NCBI GenBank assembly: GCA_037102815.1
Contig: BTPP01000001.1
Coordinates: 3,993,001 to 4,057,000, forward strand
Reading direction: 5' to 3'
Origin: Neurospora intermedia
Lineage: Eukaryota; Ascomycota; Sordariomycetes; Sordariales; Sordariaceae
Length of the DNA: 64,000 nt
This document shows, one piece after another, positions 11,363 to 23,527 of this stretch. Under the pieces are notes generated by a model. The model was not told the origin of the DNA. It searched no databases and saw only the letters and a list, made by a program, of their open reading frames with translations. The position numbers and the translations under genes were made by a program. How positions within the stretch are numbered: the stretch's first letter is position 1; each line of letters opens with the position of its first letter.

Positions 11363-12296
11363 GTTGTAAGGAGGAAGAAGAAGAAGAAGGAGCATGAGGT
11401 CGCCATGCTGTAAAAAAAGAACAAAAGCAAGCACGTGAGATGGAGATGTAAGGAGAACCTTGTAAATGCTCTCATCCCCCATCACATATCACTCTGTACC
11501 ACCACCACTAGGAGAAGCAAAAAGCATTTTGAATTGAAGCATCGCGTTGATAGATTTCCCTTAAACCGCCCGTTTGATAGACCGAGTTACCATGCTGTCT
11601 TTGTTTGTTTCTCTCTTTGGCTGTGCCGGTATTTTAATACTCAATTCGTCTCTCTCTGTTCTCTACTGGTGAGGCAACACGACTTGCGATCTTTGCCACA
11701 AGTGGTATGTAGTCTCTTTCTTTTTTCACCTAGGTCTGCTGGGTTGAACGAACCTGACCACTGAAAAAACTCTAGCAGTTGAACAAAAAAGAACTTGAAA
11801 GAGGGTCGCACAAGAAATTATTAGTACGGTCCCTCGAAGTTTGTCACCGTCAGATGGAGGCATGTCTGGCTAAAGTTATCTCGCCGAAGACCACCTCTTC
11901 TGTAAGATAATTACTACTATCATTATAGTTTTGATTTGGTTTCCAGATGCCGTTCTTTTCACATAACTTTGGCAATCCAAGCGAGGGTTTGAGAGCATCA
12001 TCTGTCCCCTCAAAGCAACCACCAGTTCCCAATCAATTTGCTGAACCAAAGAACGAATTTGTTTGTATTCTCATCCCATCAACGCCAATGCTATGCAAGT
12101 ATTCCAGAGGTGAATTTAAAACCACTACTCCCTTCTGTACGTTGGCAGGAACGTAGCCTCGTGTTTTCAAAACTCTCTGCAGAAAAAGCACAGGTAACAA
12201 TAAAGCAGAAAATGGGAAAGCATCGGTATTCTTGCCGCCCTCCATCAAAAAATGATTCAAAGAGTCATTAATGTGAGCTTCAAAGAGATACTTTGC
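11363..12296. other. Convergent intergenic region PET127-rhomboid
   Basis: Between the stops of PET127 (+) and the rhomboid gene (-). It contains AAG/AAC-rich stretches just after PET127 and no conserved frame, RNA gene or transposon end that I can see. Confidence 0.5.
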
Positions 12297-14062
12297 TTAT
12301 GCAAAATATGCTTGCAACCTCGGAAGCGGTTCCAAGTCAGCAGCAAAAATAAGGTCGCGCTTCAGCTTGTTCGGAGAGACATCTTGCGTCGTAATCTGTA
12401 AGTTTCCGTCTTCGCACCAGTTTTTGACGGGCTATGAGAGAAGGAGTGAAGGTCAGTTTTCATCTTCGTTGTACAGGGAGCGGACGAAAGAACTCACCAA
12501 ACAACTCAAATACTTGCACCAGCTGCACTCCTTATGATCCACATAGAAGTTATTGAGCAGCAAGATGAAGATGACGACAGTAAGAGTCAAGAAAGCCGCC
12601 CTGACAAGCCACCAAACCCACCATAGCGGCTTCCGACCCTTAAAGAACCCGACAGGATTGCTGAAGAAGGAAGGCGGTGCCCCTTGCCTCAGGAAGCCGT
12701 TAGTGTCGACAACCTGCGAGTAAGGTGGTTCGTCGCCGATCCGTCGACGGAGTGCGTTTGGCGATTGCAAAACACAGATTCCCAACGCAAGACCGGCCAA
12801 GAAGCCGCCAATGTGGGCAAAGTTGTCCAAGCCCGGAAGTAGACCGAGCACGAAGGAGATGACAATGTCGAGACCGATAAATAATAGGTCCTTCCATGGG
12901 CTCTTACGGTCCCGCCACGAATAAAGCAAATCCAGCAGCAAGAGAGCAATAATACCGAAAAGGGCGCCCGATGCACCCGTCGTCTGCATGCCGTTGGCGG
13001 CAAAGTTTCCGCCCATCACGAACCCAAAGATTCCAGCGCTGACGTAGACAATAAAGAAGCGGATCGAACCGATGGACCGCTCCATCTCCTTTCCGATCGT
13101 CATCTGGAGAAGCATATTGAAGCCGATGTGGATGACTCCGGCGTGGAGGAACATCGGGGTGATAAAGCGCCACCACTGGTTAGGTTCGGGAACGCTTTCC
13201 ATGGTCGCGGTCCCATTGTACCAGGGCTCGGGGACGCCGCCGAAGCCACACAGATCGGAAAGAGTACATTTCATAGTCGGAGAATTGACGTCGTATGTCG
13301 TCGTGTTCGGACAGGGCCAGCTGATGGGCTGTGTTGCGTTTTGGACGCCCGGAATGGCGTGCATGCACGGATCCCAGCGGGCGCCCATGTTGATGAGCAT
13401 GTAGCTGGAAGGACCGATGAAGGGGTTAAACTGGGGCTTAATCATGATAGGTGATCCCGTAGCCATGCCTAGATGCGCGATGATTTCATGAGTCAGTGAA
13501 GCCAGTAAAAGGGTTTCTTGGTTGGTTGGGCCATACCGTTCTTGACCAGTTCAGCGATAAACACGGCTACCTGGACGGTGGTAAAAAAGTAAACAACAAA
13601 GGGTATCCTCTTCGCATTCGAGCCGAGCATTCCCAGTTGCCCTACACTAACACGGCCGCTACGTGACTTCTTTTGCTGTGGTTGGGCCGCATCATAGACG
13701 TGATCTTGCATCTCGGGGTCATTGTTCTTGTTTCTGCCGCCGCTGCGGTCCTCCAAAGGGATGTCATCTGTGGGATAACTGTGAGCCATATCTTCCTCGG
13801 AGGGAACGCGGGTTGGGCCGTGGTAGGCCGTGTCTTGGTAGTGCTGACTATTTAGATGTTGTTGGCTTGAAGAAGCACCGGACTGATGTGAAGATGCGGG
13901 ATAGACGTGATCATCAAAGACGGTATCGAAGGGCGATTGGAAATTCGCTTGTGGCCCCTGGCCATGATTTTGATTATAATGACTGGCACCGCCGCCCTGG
14001 TAGCTCGTTGCCTGGCCAGGTATGGGTAGCGGCTTTCGGCTGTAGTATTCATGGTCGTTCAT
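12297..14062 (-). CDS. Rhomboid intramembrane serine protease
   Basis: Three exons on the minus strand: 14062-13537, 13468-12498 and 12431-12297; 543 residues. The N-terminal 150 residues are hydrophilic and Gln/His/Ser-rich (probably cytosolic), followed by a first membrane segment at about 153-173 (IPFVVYFFTTVQVAVFIAELV). A Cys-containing loop with WDPCMHAIPGV and CTLSDLCGFGG comes next, then the rhomboid core: WWRFITPMFLHAGVIHIGFNMLLQ (His289, Asn293), nucleophile Ser342 in TTGASGALFG, and His394 in NFAHIGGFLAG. The Ser-His dyad is intact. A further membrane segment follows (WWLVRAAFLTLTVVIFILLL), then a Cys-rich tail. The domain order fits the large eukaryotic secretory-pathway rhomboids with one extra N-terminal and one C-terminal helix rather than mitochondrial PARL. 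Substrates are unknown. The frame joins cleanly at both introns. Confidence 0.92.
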
Positions 14063-15198
14063 GTTTGTCTCGCGGTGGCGTCGTCGCCCTTGCCTGTTGA
14101 GAGTGTCGCCGTCGGTTCAGCGTGCTCAGAGGTGTATATGGGACGTCGCGGGGCAGATGTCCCGATGTTCGTCTGCTACAAGTTGTCTAACCCGCAGACG
14201 GGGAGATTGATCGCATTCCCAGAAACAGTGAAAGTGGATGCGTCGCGGACCGGTTTCGAAAACGCAAACGGCGGCAGCCTCCGGGTGGCGCTAGCGTGGA
14301 GGCAGGAATACCTAACGAAGCGAGGTTTGATGATGAAGGAGCGACTGGCGATCTTGAGGTAGAGAGGCAGCAGAAATCGAGGACGTGCTAGTCAGCCCGA
14401 GGTTGAAATTAGTAAATCGGACGAGGTGAGGCAGGTGGACCTGAGGTGGGCGTGTTTTGGCAGTGACCGGGTTCGGGATCTCTCTTTAGCGTCGTTTCCA
14501 GGCACTTGTTCGCTAGTTGGTCCTTCTGGTCCACTGCGTTGGAACTGCGGTTGGGTCGGGGACTCGGGATCCAGCCGGTTCAGCCCGGGCGTGTTCGTAT
14601 GGTTCCAGCAGCTGATGGACCCAACAACAACCTAACCTTCCGGGCTCAAAGATGAGGGCGGCGTTGGAGGTTGTTACTGTGTTCGAGATGGTAAAATGCA
14701 AGATGCCGGCAGTGCGTTTGTTTCGGGACGGCGAATAAATCAATTCCGAGCCGCAATGCAGAATGCCGTTTGGTACGCAATGTTAGAGGTAATTGTTACC
14801 GATCAGGGAATTGAATGCCGTCGAGCGATGACTGAAGAGTCGAATAACAGTTTCAGTTATACGAGACAAGAAGAACTGGCTTAGAACATAAAGATAAGGA
14901 GAGTTGGAAGTCTCAAGTGACGGTCAAGAGAACAAATGCGGTTGAAAAAAGAATAACCTCCAAAAGAGATGACGAATCTGACAGGCTCCAGACCACGAGC
15001 AAGTGTCGTGTATGGTTGTAGCTGAAGAGCTGAGCCCAGTCACCCGTGAGCTCATCAGGACATCGATGGCAGTGCATGCGCGTGGAACGGGGCGGCGCAT
15101 GCAGATCAACTCGCTTCAAAGCCACAGGGGCAGGCACTCAAGACGGGACGGAACGGGTCCGGACCGACTTGGATTGCGGGGCAGTTAAATGGGTAAAA
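14063..15198. other. Upstream region of the rhomboid gene, no other gene seen
   Basis: Expected to hold the rhomboid promoter and leader. A + strand open frame 14051-14362 and shorter ones lack conserved content. The mobile element at 15199 begins right after it. Confidence 0.5.
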
Positions 15199-15915
15199 CC
15201 GTACTGGAAGGAGGGGGGTAGAAGTTGCCGTCAATTGACCATAAAATGACCATTGAAACTTTCAGACGTTTATATACCAGGAAATAATCCAAGTCCTATA
15301 CGAAAATTGAAAAACGTTTACACAGGCCAATGACAAAACCCCGCCAAACGTCCGAAAATGCAAACGTCTGAAAAAAACCAAACGTTAAAGGGTAGCTAAA
15401 AGGATAGGCAAAAGAATAGTGCACCTTTTTAGTGCTTCTTCCTTTTCTTCCTTTTCTTTCCTTTCTTATTTTCTTTTTCCTTATCTTCTTCTTCTTGGTG
15501 GTGATGCATCTTAGCGGTAATGCATCTTCTTGGTTGGAACATTATGAAAATCACATGGTCAGGATTCGAACACGGGACTTGAGTAGTATAAAAGATTGAT
15601 TTCTATCTGCACGCGAAACAACTTGGCCAAAAGAGTACTTCTATCTAGAAGAAGGCATTCGAAGTTAATGCTTATAGATAAGAAAGTGCTTTTTCTTTTG
15701 AGGGAAGGAGCCTCTTAGTTTTGAGGTTTAACGTCTAAGACTTCTCAAACGTCCGAAAATGACAACCGTCATTTGACCATTATTTACGTATAGACGTCTC
15801 AATGTTCAAACATCTGTAATTTCCAGCGTCATTTCCATTCTTACAGTTAAATAACGGTTTTAACATTGAGGACGGCCAATTGATGGCAACTTCTACCCCC
15901 CTCCTCCCCGTACGG
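15199..15915. mobile_element. Non-autonomous TIR element (0.7 kb, MITE-like)
   Basis: The ends are inverted repeats: 15199-15240 and the reverse complement of 15874-15915 agree at 38 of 42 positions, with the shared core GGAGGGGGGTAGAAGTTGCC. The outermost CCGTAC occurs in direct orientation at both ends as well (it contains palindromic GTAC), so it may instead be the target-site duplication, which would put the true ends a few bases inward. A 16-bp direct repeat, CAAACGTCCGAAAATG, occurs near each end (15344 and 15746 regions). There is no transposase frame. The interior holds a pyrimidine-rich stretch and a tRNA-like segment. Superfamily not determined. Confidence 0.75.
15553..15636 (-). 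other. tRNA-like segment inside the TIR element
   Basis: Read on the minus strand it has an A-box-like TGGCCAAGTTGTTT (15629-15616) and a B-box-like GTTCGAATCC (15571-15562) at tRNA-like spacing. The T-stem and acceptor do not pair properly, so it is not a functional tRNA; it resembles a tRNA-derived (SINE-type) promoter or a decayed tRNA pseudogene. Confidence 0.5.
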
Positions 15916-16166
15916 AATGTGCATGGTTCCAATAGAAAAAACACGCCGAGTGGAAGCTCATGTAACAGTGTTTCAGTCAAGTCCCGTTAGGTAAGGTATT
16001 GATAACTTCATATTCTCCACTCCGCTGTTTACCTCCAAGTATCGACCTGCGTCTCGTCAAGAGTGCATGGATTTAGAACAACCTGCCCTTAACAAGTTAC
16101 CTCACTGTACCTCGTGCTGACTCGATTATCTATCACTGTCACCGAAACGGCTGGGTTTAACCTACC

Positions 16167-17339
16167 ATGTCAGCAATACGCGCCCTAAAGGGTGCCTTCG
16201 TCCGCCGACCCTCACTATGGGCTACACCATCATCTCACATCGCCTTTCGGCCACCCATCTCACCACATCAACCGCTTTCTCGCTCGAGAACTTACTCTGT
16301 AGATCAGTCCAGGGAATCGAGCTTCCTTCAAGATTATTTCCAAGATCAGATTGAGAAGCCCAGAAGCCTAGAGAAACGCGATCGCTCCAAGCAGACCAGA
16401 GAGGCTTACTCAACGGATGGCACCGATTTTCATGACAAGGAAGATGAGTTCTCGAGGATACTGTCACCAAAGCAGGAGAAGCCCAAGAAGCCATGGCTCA
16501 AGAAAAGAGAGGAGAGTATTGCACGTCACGGCACGGCCAAAGCCGATGCTAGAAGAAACAGAAAGACTGCCCGCAACATTGCCCTCCTGGAACAGGAAAT
16601 TCGCATGCGGCACGCCGCTGGACGTCCCGATATCACATCCGCCATTGACCCTGAGCGATCTGAACTTACACCCCGCACTGCAAAGGAAGCGATTGCGCGC
16701 TGGCAGGAGTTGAAAGAGAAGGACGGCCACCACCAAGCAAAGGAGTCACGGGCTGTCAGGGCGCTGAAAAGAGACATCAGACGGGAGGCCAAGGAGGCAA
16801 GGATATTCATGGCATCGCAGGGCGCTGAGAAGGCTCGGGAACAGGACTTGGAACAGGAAGAAAAGTTGGAGAAATTGAAGGCATCAATGGCGCAACGCAA
16901 GAACGCCGAATGGGAAGAGGAGGTGGTGCCGGTCAAGACTCGACGGGAGGTTCCGACACATGCACAACCAAACGCTGTCCAGCCGCCAAAAGTGCCTCAA
17001 GAAAACAACTCACCAGAAGAAACGGCCGAGAACCCGGACGAATGGGAAGACGAAATGGACGATGAAGCCGAATGGGACGATCATGAGAAGCTGTCTGGAA
17101 TAGAGCGGCGGCGGATGAAGCTCCTACTGCGGTTCAAAGAGGGTCTGCAGAAGAAGATGGGCATCCCAGTCGGCGACACAAAGCCGCATCCACAGATCGA
17201 TGCCAAATGCGAGGTGTGGTTGCATAATAGGATTAAGGCGGAAAAGGACCGGGAAAAGAGGAAGAAAGAGCGGATGGCGCGCGAGCATCAAAAGTTTCTG
17301 AGGAAGATGGCGAAGAAGGCGAAGAAAAACGCAAACTAG
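16167..17339 (+). CDS. Conserved-looking basic protein, probably mitochondrial
   Basis: Single exon, 390 residues; family not recognised. The first 45 residues (MSAIRALKGAFVRRPSLWAT and onwards, to SRSRTYSVDQ) are rich in Arg, Ser and Ala and lack acidic residues, which suggests a mitochondrial presequence cleaved near the RTYS segment. The rest is highly charged and predicted helical: a basic block with WLKKREESIARHG, a helix RNIALLEQEIRMRHAAG, a run of Lys/Glu/Arg helices to about residue 255, an acidic patch DEWEDEMDDEAEWDD, then ERRRMKLLLRFKEGLQKKMGI and a strongly basic C-terminus. The composition would suit a mitochondrial ribosome or RNA-associated factor, but that is a guess. The ATG at 16167 has a good context (ACCATGT). 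Upstream 250 bp abuts the TIR element. Confidence 0.7.
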   Translation: MSAIRALKGAFVRRPSLWATPSSHIAFRPPISPHQPLSRSRTYSVDQSRESSFLQDYFQDQIEKPRSLEKRDRSKQTREAYSTDGTDFHDKEDEFSRILSPKQEKPKKPWLKKREESIARHGTAKADARRNRKTARNIALLEQEIRMRHAAGRPDITSAIDPERSELTPRTAKEAIARWQELKEKDGHHQAKESRAVRALKRDIRREAKEARIFMASQGAEKAREQDLEQEEKLEKLKASMAQRKNAEWEEEVVPVKTRREVPTHAQPNAVQPPKVPQENNSPEETAENPDEWEDEMDDEAEWDDHEKLSGIERRRMKLLLRFKEGLQKKMGIPVGDTKPHPQIDAKCEVWLHNRIKAEKDREKRKKERMAREHQKFLRKMAKKAKKNAN

Positions 17340-18132
17340 CCGGCATGTGAATGTGCGAGCTGGAGATGAAGAGATGCTATCGACTACGGCTGTTCCTGGC
17401 GATTGAAGTGTAAGATGGCACAGAACTGCCTACTTGATTCCGAAACCATCTAATATGGGAAAGGACGTTCTACTTACACAGGGTGGAATCGCTTGATGGG
17501 AATTTCAGCAAAGGAGGAAGCTTCTAGTGAACGGATAGCTGAAAGCCAGAATGGCTGAGCTGAGAACATAAAGAACAAAAGAAAACAGAGCAGCGGCAAC
17601 GAATCCAAACAACAAGCATCTGGATGGGGGTGTTGATCGTTATAGAGATACCTACCTGGATGCTGGTTGTCACCAAACAACCGGTTATGGCTGCACTCGA
17701 CTGTGTCACAAATCCAGTGAATTTGCGGTAGCAGAACAGTGTATGTCCTCGAATATACCCTAGCGTCCTATCACATCGCCGGGTGTCTGCTTATTGTTTT
17801 TGTATGAGATATCACGTATTGTACATATTAATATTCCCACCTCACTTGTCCTCTCCGTGTACCTTTAGGAGGGAGAAGGCATCAGTCTCACGTAGTCCAA
17901 CAAATACGTCCAGTCCTATACTTTAACCTCGCCGGTTTTTATTTTGGAACATATTTGTACAACGTGACGTTCTTTCCTTCACAAGCAGGCACCCTCAGTG
18001 GCGACGGTTTGCCCGTTGTCGAATGTAGTAGGTATGCAGTAATCATTGCTCATCCGCGTCCTCAACCCGTATCCAGGGGCGCTCATCTCAGACGGTAATC
18101 CAACATCCTCTTCTCCCTTCCTCCTGCGCCTC
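17340..18132. other. Convergent intergenic region
   Basis: Between the 16167-17339 gene (+) and the small membrane protein gene (-). No conserved frame, RNA or repeat recognised. Confidence 0.5.
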
Positions 18133-18768
18133 TTACTCCTTCTTCGGGGTATCATCACCATCCTTTCCCTTCTCATCCTTCTTCTTACCCTTGCCCTCCT
18201 GATTCCAAACCTCCCAGATCTGATCCATGATCAAGCTCCCGTACCCCTTTCCACTCTCCAGCGCCTTCTTCTCCTCCTCCAACCTCTTCTCCTTCCACCC
18301 TTCCTTCTCATCACCCATCCAAATCTTAGTCAACACTCCCCCATCCTTCTCATGCTTGTCTTTTCGGTCTTGCTGCTCCTGCGCAAGCTTCCTCCTCGCC
18401 CTCTCGGCCTCAATCAAGGCCTTGTTCTTCTTGGCCTGTTCCGGCAACGCGTCGCCGGTAGACAGCACCTTGGCCCACTTCTCGTTGGACCGCTGATAGA
18501 TCGACTTGCCCGTGTAGTCGAACGAGAGCTGGTTGAAGCCCCAGAAGGTGCCCGAACCTAGAATAGCGTTTTGCACGGAGAACTGGCCGCGTCCGCGACC
18601 GGGAAGAAGAAGACCAATGGGCGCGAGAACGGAAACGATGATGGCGGAGTTGTGCAAAAGGTTGGGCGTGCCGTAGTGGTTCTCGGCTGAGGGTATGATC
18701 TCGGGGGTTTCTGGGGTCGTCGCCGCCGGCGCCGGGGCGGGACTTTCCGCTGGTGGTTGGGAGGCCAT
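18133..18768 (-). CDS. Small uncharacterised membrane protein
   Basis: Single exon on the minus strand, 211 residues; no function recognised. Layout: Pro/Ala/Thr-rich N-terminus (1-30), a hydrophobic segment around 41-59 (NSAIIVSVLAPIGLLLPG), a second weaker one around 65-80 (VQNAILGSGTFWGFNQL), a middle part with YTGKSIYQRSNEKW, then a long highly charged helix with EAERARRKLAQEQQ and a Lys/Asp-rich C-terminus (KGKKKDEKGKDGDD). This fits a small two-pass or hairpin membrane protein with a cytosolic or matrix charged tail. The start is the only ATG upstream of the hydrophobic segment. Confidence 0.7.
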   Translation of the reverse strand: MASQPPAESPAPAPAATTPETPEIIPSAENHYGTPNLLHNSAIIVSVLAPIGLLLPGRGRGQFSVQNAILGSGTFWGFNQLSFDYTGKSIYQRSNEKWAKVLSTGDALPEQAKKNKALIEAERARRKLAQEQQDRKDKHEKDGGVLTKIWMGDEKEGWKEKRLEEEKKALESGKGYGSLIMDQIWEVWNQEGKGKKKDEKGKDGDDTPKKE

Positions 18769-21700
18769 TGTGAAGGCTGTTTCTGAGGGGACGGAAATCC
18801 CTAGCTGGCTCGATTAATATCGGCAGTGAGATATTATTGGGCGCAAAGCGGACTGGCAATTTCTTCTTTTTGAGCCTCTCCGTCGTCTTGTCGCAAAGGT
18901 TCGGGCGGTTCGCGGAACGCTAGCCAGCGATAACCGGGCGTGCATTCGCACGGACCGTAAACCCCATCTTTTTTTTTATCTTATCTCCCCGTCTGTTGTC
19001 GATAACGTAGGGCTGCAAGACTGGCGTCCGGCCAGCCCGGCCCCGGGCGACTCCCCTGTGGATCGCACCGACATGTCGCTAACCCCGCCGCATCTGCAGA
19101 TGTCGCCGGTACTTAGGGGTTGTACGAGATGAACGGATAAACGCATACTTGAACCCTAGATTAGCTACTCAAAACACAGTTAGGTATCGTAGCTAGGTGA
19201 CCTTCATGACTTCTCTCGCAATTATCACATTGGAAATCCGTTGGATTGTGTCATCTCGCTCTATTCCCCCTGTCCTGACGTCTCATGTTCGGTTCCCTCT
19301 TCTTTTCCGTCGTATACACCACGGTCATTTCCAACTTCCACCGCGACACCGGCTGCCATTTCGACCTCCAATGGTCCACTGATTTAAACCATATCTACCC
19401 TGGAGCACGTGAACTGCTCGACACCATCAGTGCTCGACATCGAATCTCTATTAACGACGCACCCGACACAGCGAGTCTTCATCCATCATTTTCAGAAAAA
19501 TTCAAACATGGTCAACGCATTGCACCATAAACCTCGAAATCACGCCTTTGCCGCTTTGACGCCCAACTTTTTCCTTGGACGGCTAGTGCGGCACACATCG
19601 ATATGTGTTATGGCATGCCTGCCACCGATAAGATTCAAGGCAAGCGGGCTTCCATCGCATAGAAAGGCAGGGCCGGGATACATCATGTAATGGAACTCTC
19701 TTTATCTCTCAGCTTTCGGTTGTCTCTATCCGCTCCGATATTGCGACAAAAGAGAAAAATCCGCGACAAGCGCAACACCAGACAACGGTTGGTTGTTCAT
19801 GGTGCGTGCGTGCACTCGTGTCAGTTACACAGAAGGAGGGTTGCCCGACTCCTGGCTTTGGCTGGTCACTTCAAAACATAACAGCTCAAACTTATCTACA
19901 CTACTTACTATTTTTTTCTTCATCCTCTTGGAGCGGTGCACTGTTACAGGTCACATGGGACTCGAATGTCTTTTTTTTTAAAAAAAAAAAATGTGTGTCA
20001 TAAGTATACAGGCAGACACTCCCCCCATCTTCCGCTAGATTCTTGCTATTTAGGTAGGTAGATAGATGACAAGGCTCGAGACGAGCCGAACCCCACGCTG
20101 CTGGGCTTACACTACTCGATGACAACTATGTAATCTCCCTGCCCGGCGGAATGGATTAACTATAGATGTCGGAACACGAGACATGGAGAGTACAAAATCA
20201 CGATATCTTGATTATGCTTTCCATTACATCTACCTACATTGCGCACGACATGCAGCGTTAGTGCACCGGGCGTTGGAATCTGGATCCCCTTGGCGCTCAC
20301 ATTACAACAAGCTCCCTTTTCGGACGCATACCTATGTGATGTGCCGTTTATCGACGACAAAAAGCAACGACAGGACGCCGGGTTCCCCCGGATATTAACA
20401 CACCTTCCATTCAATGGTGTTGGTCATGCTCGCAACCCACCCGGGTGACTAAAAACTAACCAGACACTGATGGTCGACAGGTTGATGATGTTGCTTTTGC
20501 GGAAGGGTAACCACCAGAATGGGCAAGTATGCCGATGACAACTTCATTATTCGGGATCCGGCCAGCGGGTGTTCCCGTCATCCATGTGATTGCTAGCGTG
20601 GCTACAACAGACCTGTCTTACTTCACTTCTGTCATCCCCCGCTATATGCAGAATTTGAGGTGGCTGAGATATAGCATGTCTTTGTTGCCCGTTCAACACA
20701 ATAGCTGGGTAGGTAGGCAGGCATAAATAAGTACATGGCGGCCTTGAGACATCACTTGGTTTTCCATCGCATCAAGGAATGACAAGATATAGAGACCATG
20801 AAGTTTTGGGTTTCGCTCTCAAGGGTACCTTTTTCACAGTCCTTGACTGTGAACACCTATCGATCCAGGAATCTGACATCTCGCCATCTCTCATGCAAGC
20901 TTCATCTTACTTACAACGCCATATTCCCAGCCAATTCCGTCTTCACGTCTGTACTCACCGGTCTTGAGTCCTGGTACCCAGGCGTCCGGGATTTATTTCT
21001 CAGTGTGGATGCCGATATATGGGTAGGGAGTATAAGAAAATGATCATCAGGGACCAGGCATAGGGCTGATTGCCCTTTTCACGTTTGGCCATGTTGCCTT
21101 TTGTTACACAACGTGTTCTCTGCTTAAAGTTTATCCTCGATCCTATGACTTCTGCTCAGAAATTCAAGCAATAAGCATTACAGATGGGATGCACGAAGAC
21201 CATAATAAAAGAGACAGAAGGATGTCGAAAAAATCCAGCAAGCATAGGTAGGTACCTAAGTCGCGCTACAACAAAACAACCATTTTCATTAAGGGAGGCT
21301 TCTTCCGTGGGTCGTCTAAAACACATACCATGCGATCTCTTGCTGAATCAACACAGCGGGCATATTTCTACAGAACAGGCTTCTCTACTTCTTTTTATGG
21401 AGCAACCCTCAACTACGGCTGCCATCGTTCCACATACTCAACGATCCCTTCAACAAGTAAAGTGTCACCAACTGGTACTTTTCAGCGATTTGGTATTAGT
21501 GGGAATGATAGACAAAAATAAAGCATATTGAAAATACATATGAGGCGACCTCCACAGCTGTATACTCTACAGTAGATATAGCGACTAGGTATACTTATTC
21601 CTACCTAAATAGAGGTGCTTTTTCAGGGAAAGCTACACCTTACGCATGTGGTTCTAGCCTGGCTACATAGATATACAGAATCATACCAAATAGATTAGCT

Positions 21701-22192
21701 CATACTTCTAACATGGCCTATGTATTGTGAAGTATCTCCGTTATATGAGTGAGTAGTGTAAGTTCAGTATACTTAGAAGCAATAATACGGGATGGAAATC
21801 CACAATCAACAAGTACACTACATAGCTATGTGGCTGATTAGAGGTACATACCCCTACTGTTTGGACTGTCCAGGGCCCTCTGGGCGGGTATGATGTTGTT
21901 ACACAAATTTCTAGGTAAAAGCCTTCTTCTTCTTCCTTTCTTGGGCGCTCTGGAGATTTTGGTGCAGTGGTTAGCGGCAGCCGAGATGGAAGTCGATGAA
22001 ACTCCTTCTTCTTTTGGCATCCCCTGGCTTGAATCGGTTTTCTCTTTTTTTCTTCCTGGTTTCTTTTCTGTTTATTTCTTTTTCATTTTCTTTTCTTTTT
22101 GCGGAAAATATCTTCCGCCGATCCTGCGGCAAACCGAGGTTGGAATAGGCGCGTACCTATCCAACCTAATGTTCAAGATGGGCTTTTTTTTT
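18769..22192. other. Gene-free interval (3.4 kb)
   Basis: Only short open frames without conserved content occur here. Scattered TAGGTAGGTA repeats are present (for example about 20053 and 21247). It includes the promoter of the small membrane protein at its left end. The right 250 bp is pyrimidine-rich and runs into the T9 tract that flanks the transposon at 22193. Confidence 0.45.
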
Positions 22193-22282
22193 GAGAAGCT
22201 CTACTCGCACGTTGAAGAAACTCTATTCGCACGTGGATCTACCCTCCTCCCCCATACCCAACCCTAACCCTCTCAACCCCCA
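22193..22282 (+). repeat. Left terminal inverted repeat of the large transposon
   Basis: 90 bp; inverted partner at 29205-29294. It contains two copies of CTCTAYTCGCACGT and, toward its inner end, CCCTAACCCTCTCAACCCCC. GC content is normal, unlike the interior. Confidence 0.9.
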
Positions 22283-23527
22283 ACATCTCAAATGTATTCT
22301 TTTATAAATTTCGCCCAGAAATCTGGGTATTTTATTCTTACGAGCCATGCTAAGCGCAGACTCCAAACTAGTCATTTATATGGTATTTTATAGCGCACTT
22401 TACAGCGCACTTTACAGGGCATTTAGCAGTACAGTCGTACGTCGCACTCAATTGAGTCGCTCAATTAAGCGATCAATTGAGCGATTAATCGGTCGTATTT
22501 AATTTATATTAATCTATATATTTATAATCTATTTAATTTCTACTATATAATTGAATATTCTAACTACTAACGAGTTTCCCTTACTAGGCTTGAGTACTAA
22601 CTTAAGTATTAGCTAGCGTACTTCCTCCTCTTATTATACTAGTAGTACTAATAGTATAGCTTCCTTTATTTTATATAGAGTTACCTCCTTTCCCTCCTCT
22701 ACCCTTTCTTTATATAGAGTTTTACAGGCGGCTTCATTCCCTTTATAATAGAGTAGGGGGTTAAACGTCTACTATATCCTCTACCTCTAAATTTATACCC
22801 TCTTAATTAAATATATTTCGTTAAATTAACAGCGCTATTTGTATTAATATTGTAGGATTATAGTTTATTCTAGGCTAGTAGTTATAGGTAGGTTAAATGC
22901 GAGATTGTCCTTAATTTTATAATATTACCGCTTGGAGTTGAGTTAGTGCGGTCGATAGAGGGGGCGTTTAAATATTAATTAGTGTAATTAATTGGGGAAT
23001 ATAAGGGTCGCTAGCGAAGGGCATTATATTATGAGGGCGACTGCGAAGGTTTTTAATACAGTTAAAATTGTAATATTTTAAATATTCATCCTCGTTAAAT
23101 ATAGTTCTCTATAGTTATTAGTATAGGTAAAAATTTAGTTTATTGAACTTTAATAATAATAGTCGGGTAAGAAAGCTAAAGAATAAAGAGTATAAATATA
23201 ATAAACTAAATTATTTAATAAATTTGCCCGTATATAATTTTAATTTATTAGGGATTAGGTTCTATATTATTAAAATAGTACCTAATATAATATAGTATTA
23301 TATTGTAATTTTATTAAACGTAATCTAATATATTTAATTAAGTATATTATTTAATTAAGCGATATTAAAATAGTTTTTTTTAGTAAGTTTTATCTCCTTC
23401 TTAACTTTCTCATCGATTTTATACTTTATTATAGTAAGTAAACTAAAATTCTATATAACGGCGTAAATAATTAGGTTATTACTTATAATTAGAAAAATAA
23501 TTAGTATATTATAAAATATATAGGGGG

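Noticed and set aside
22250-22282. CCCTAACCC-like telomeric repeat
   Set aside because: Only about two imperfect units, and the stretch is part of the transposon TIR with an inverted copy at 29205-29240; not a telomere.
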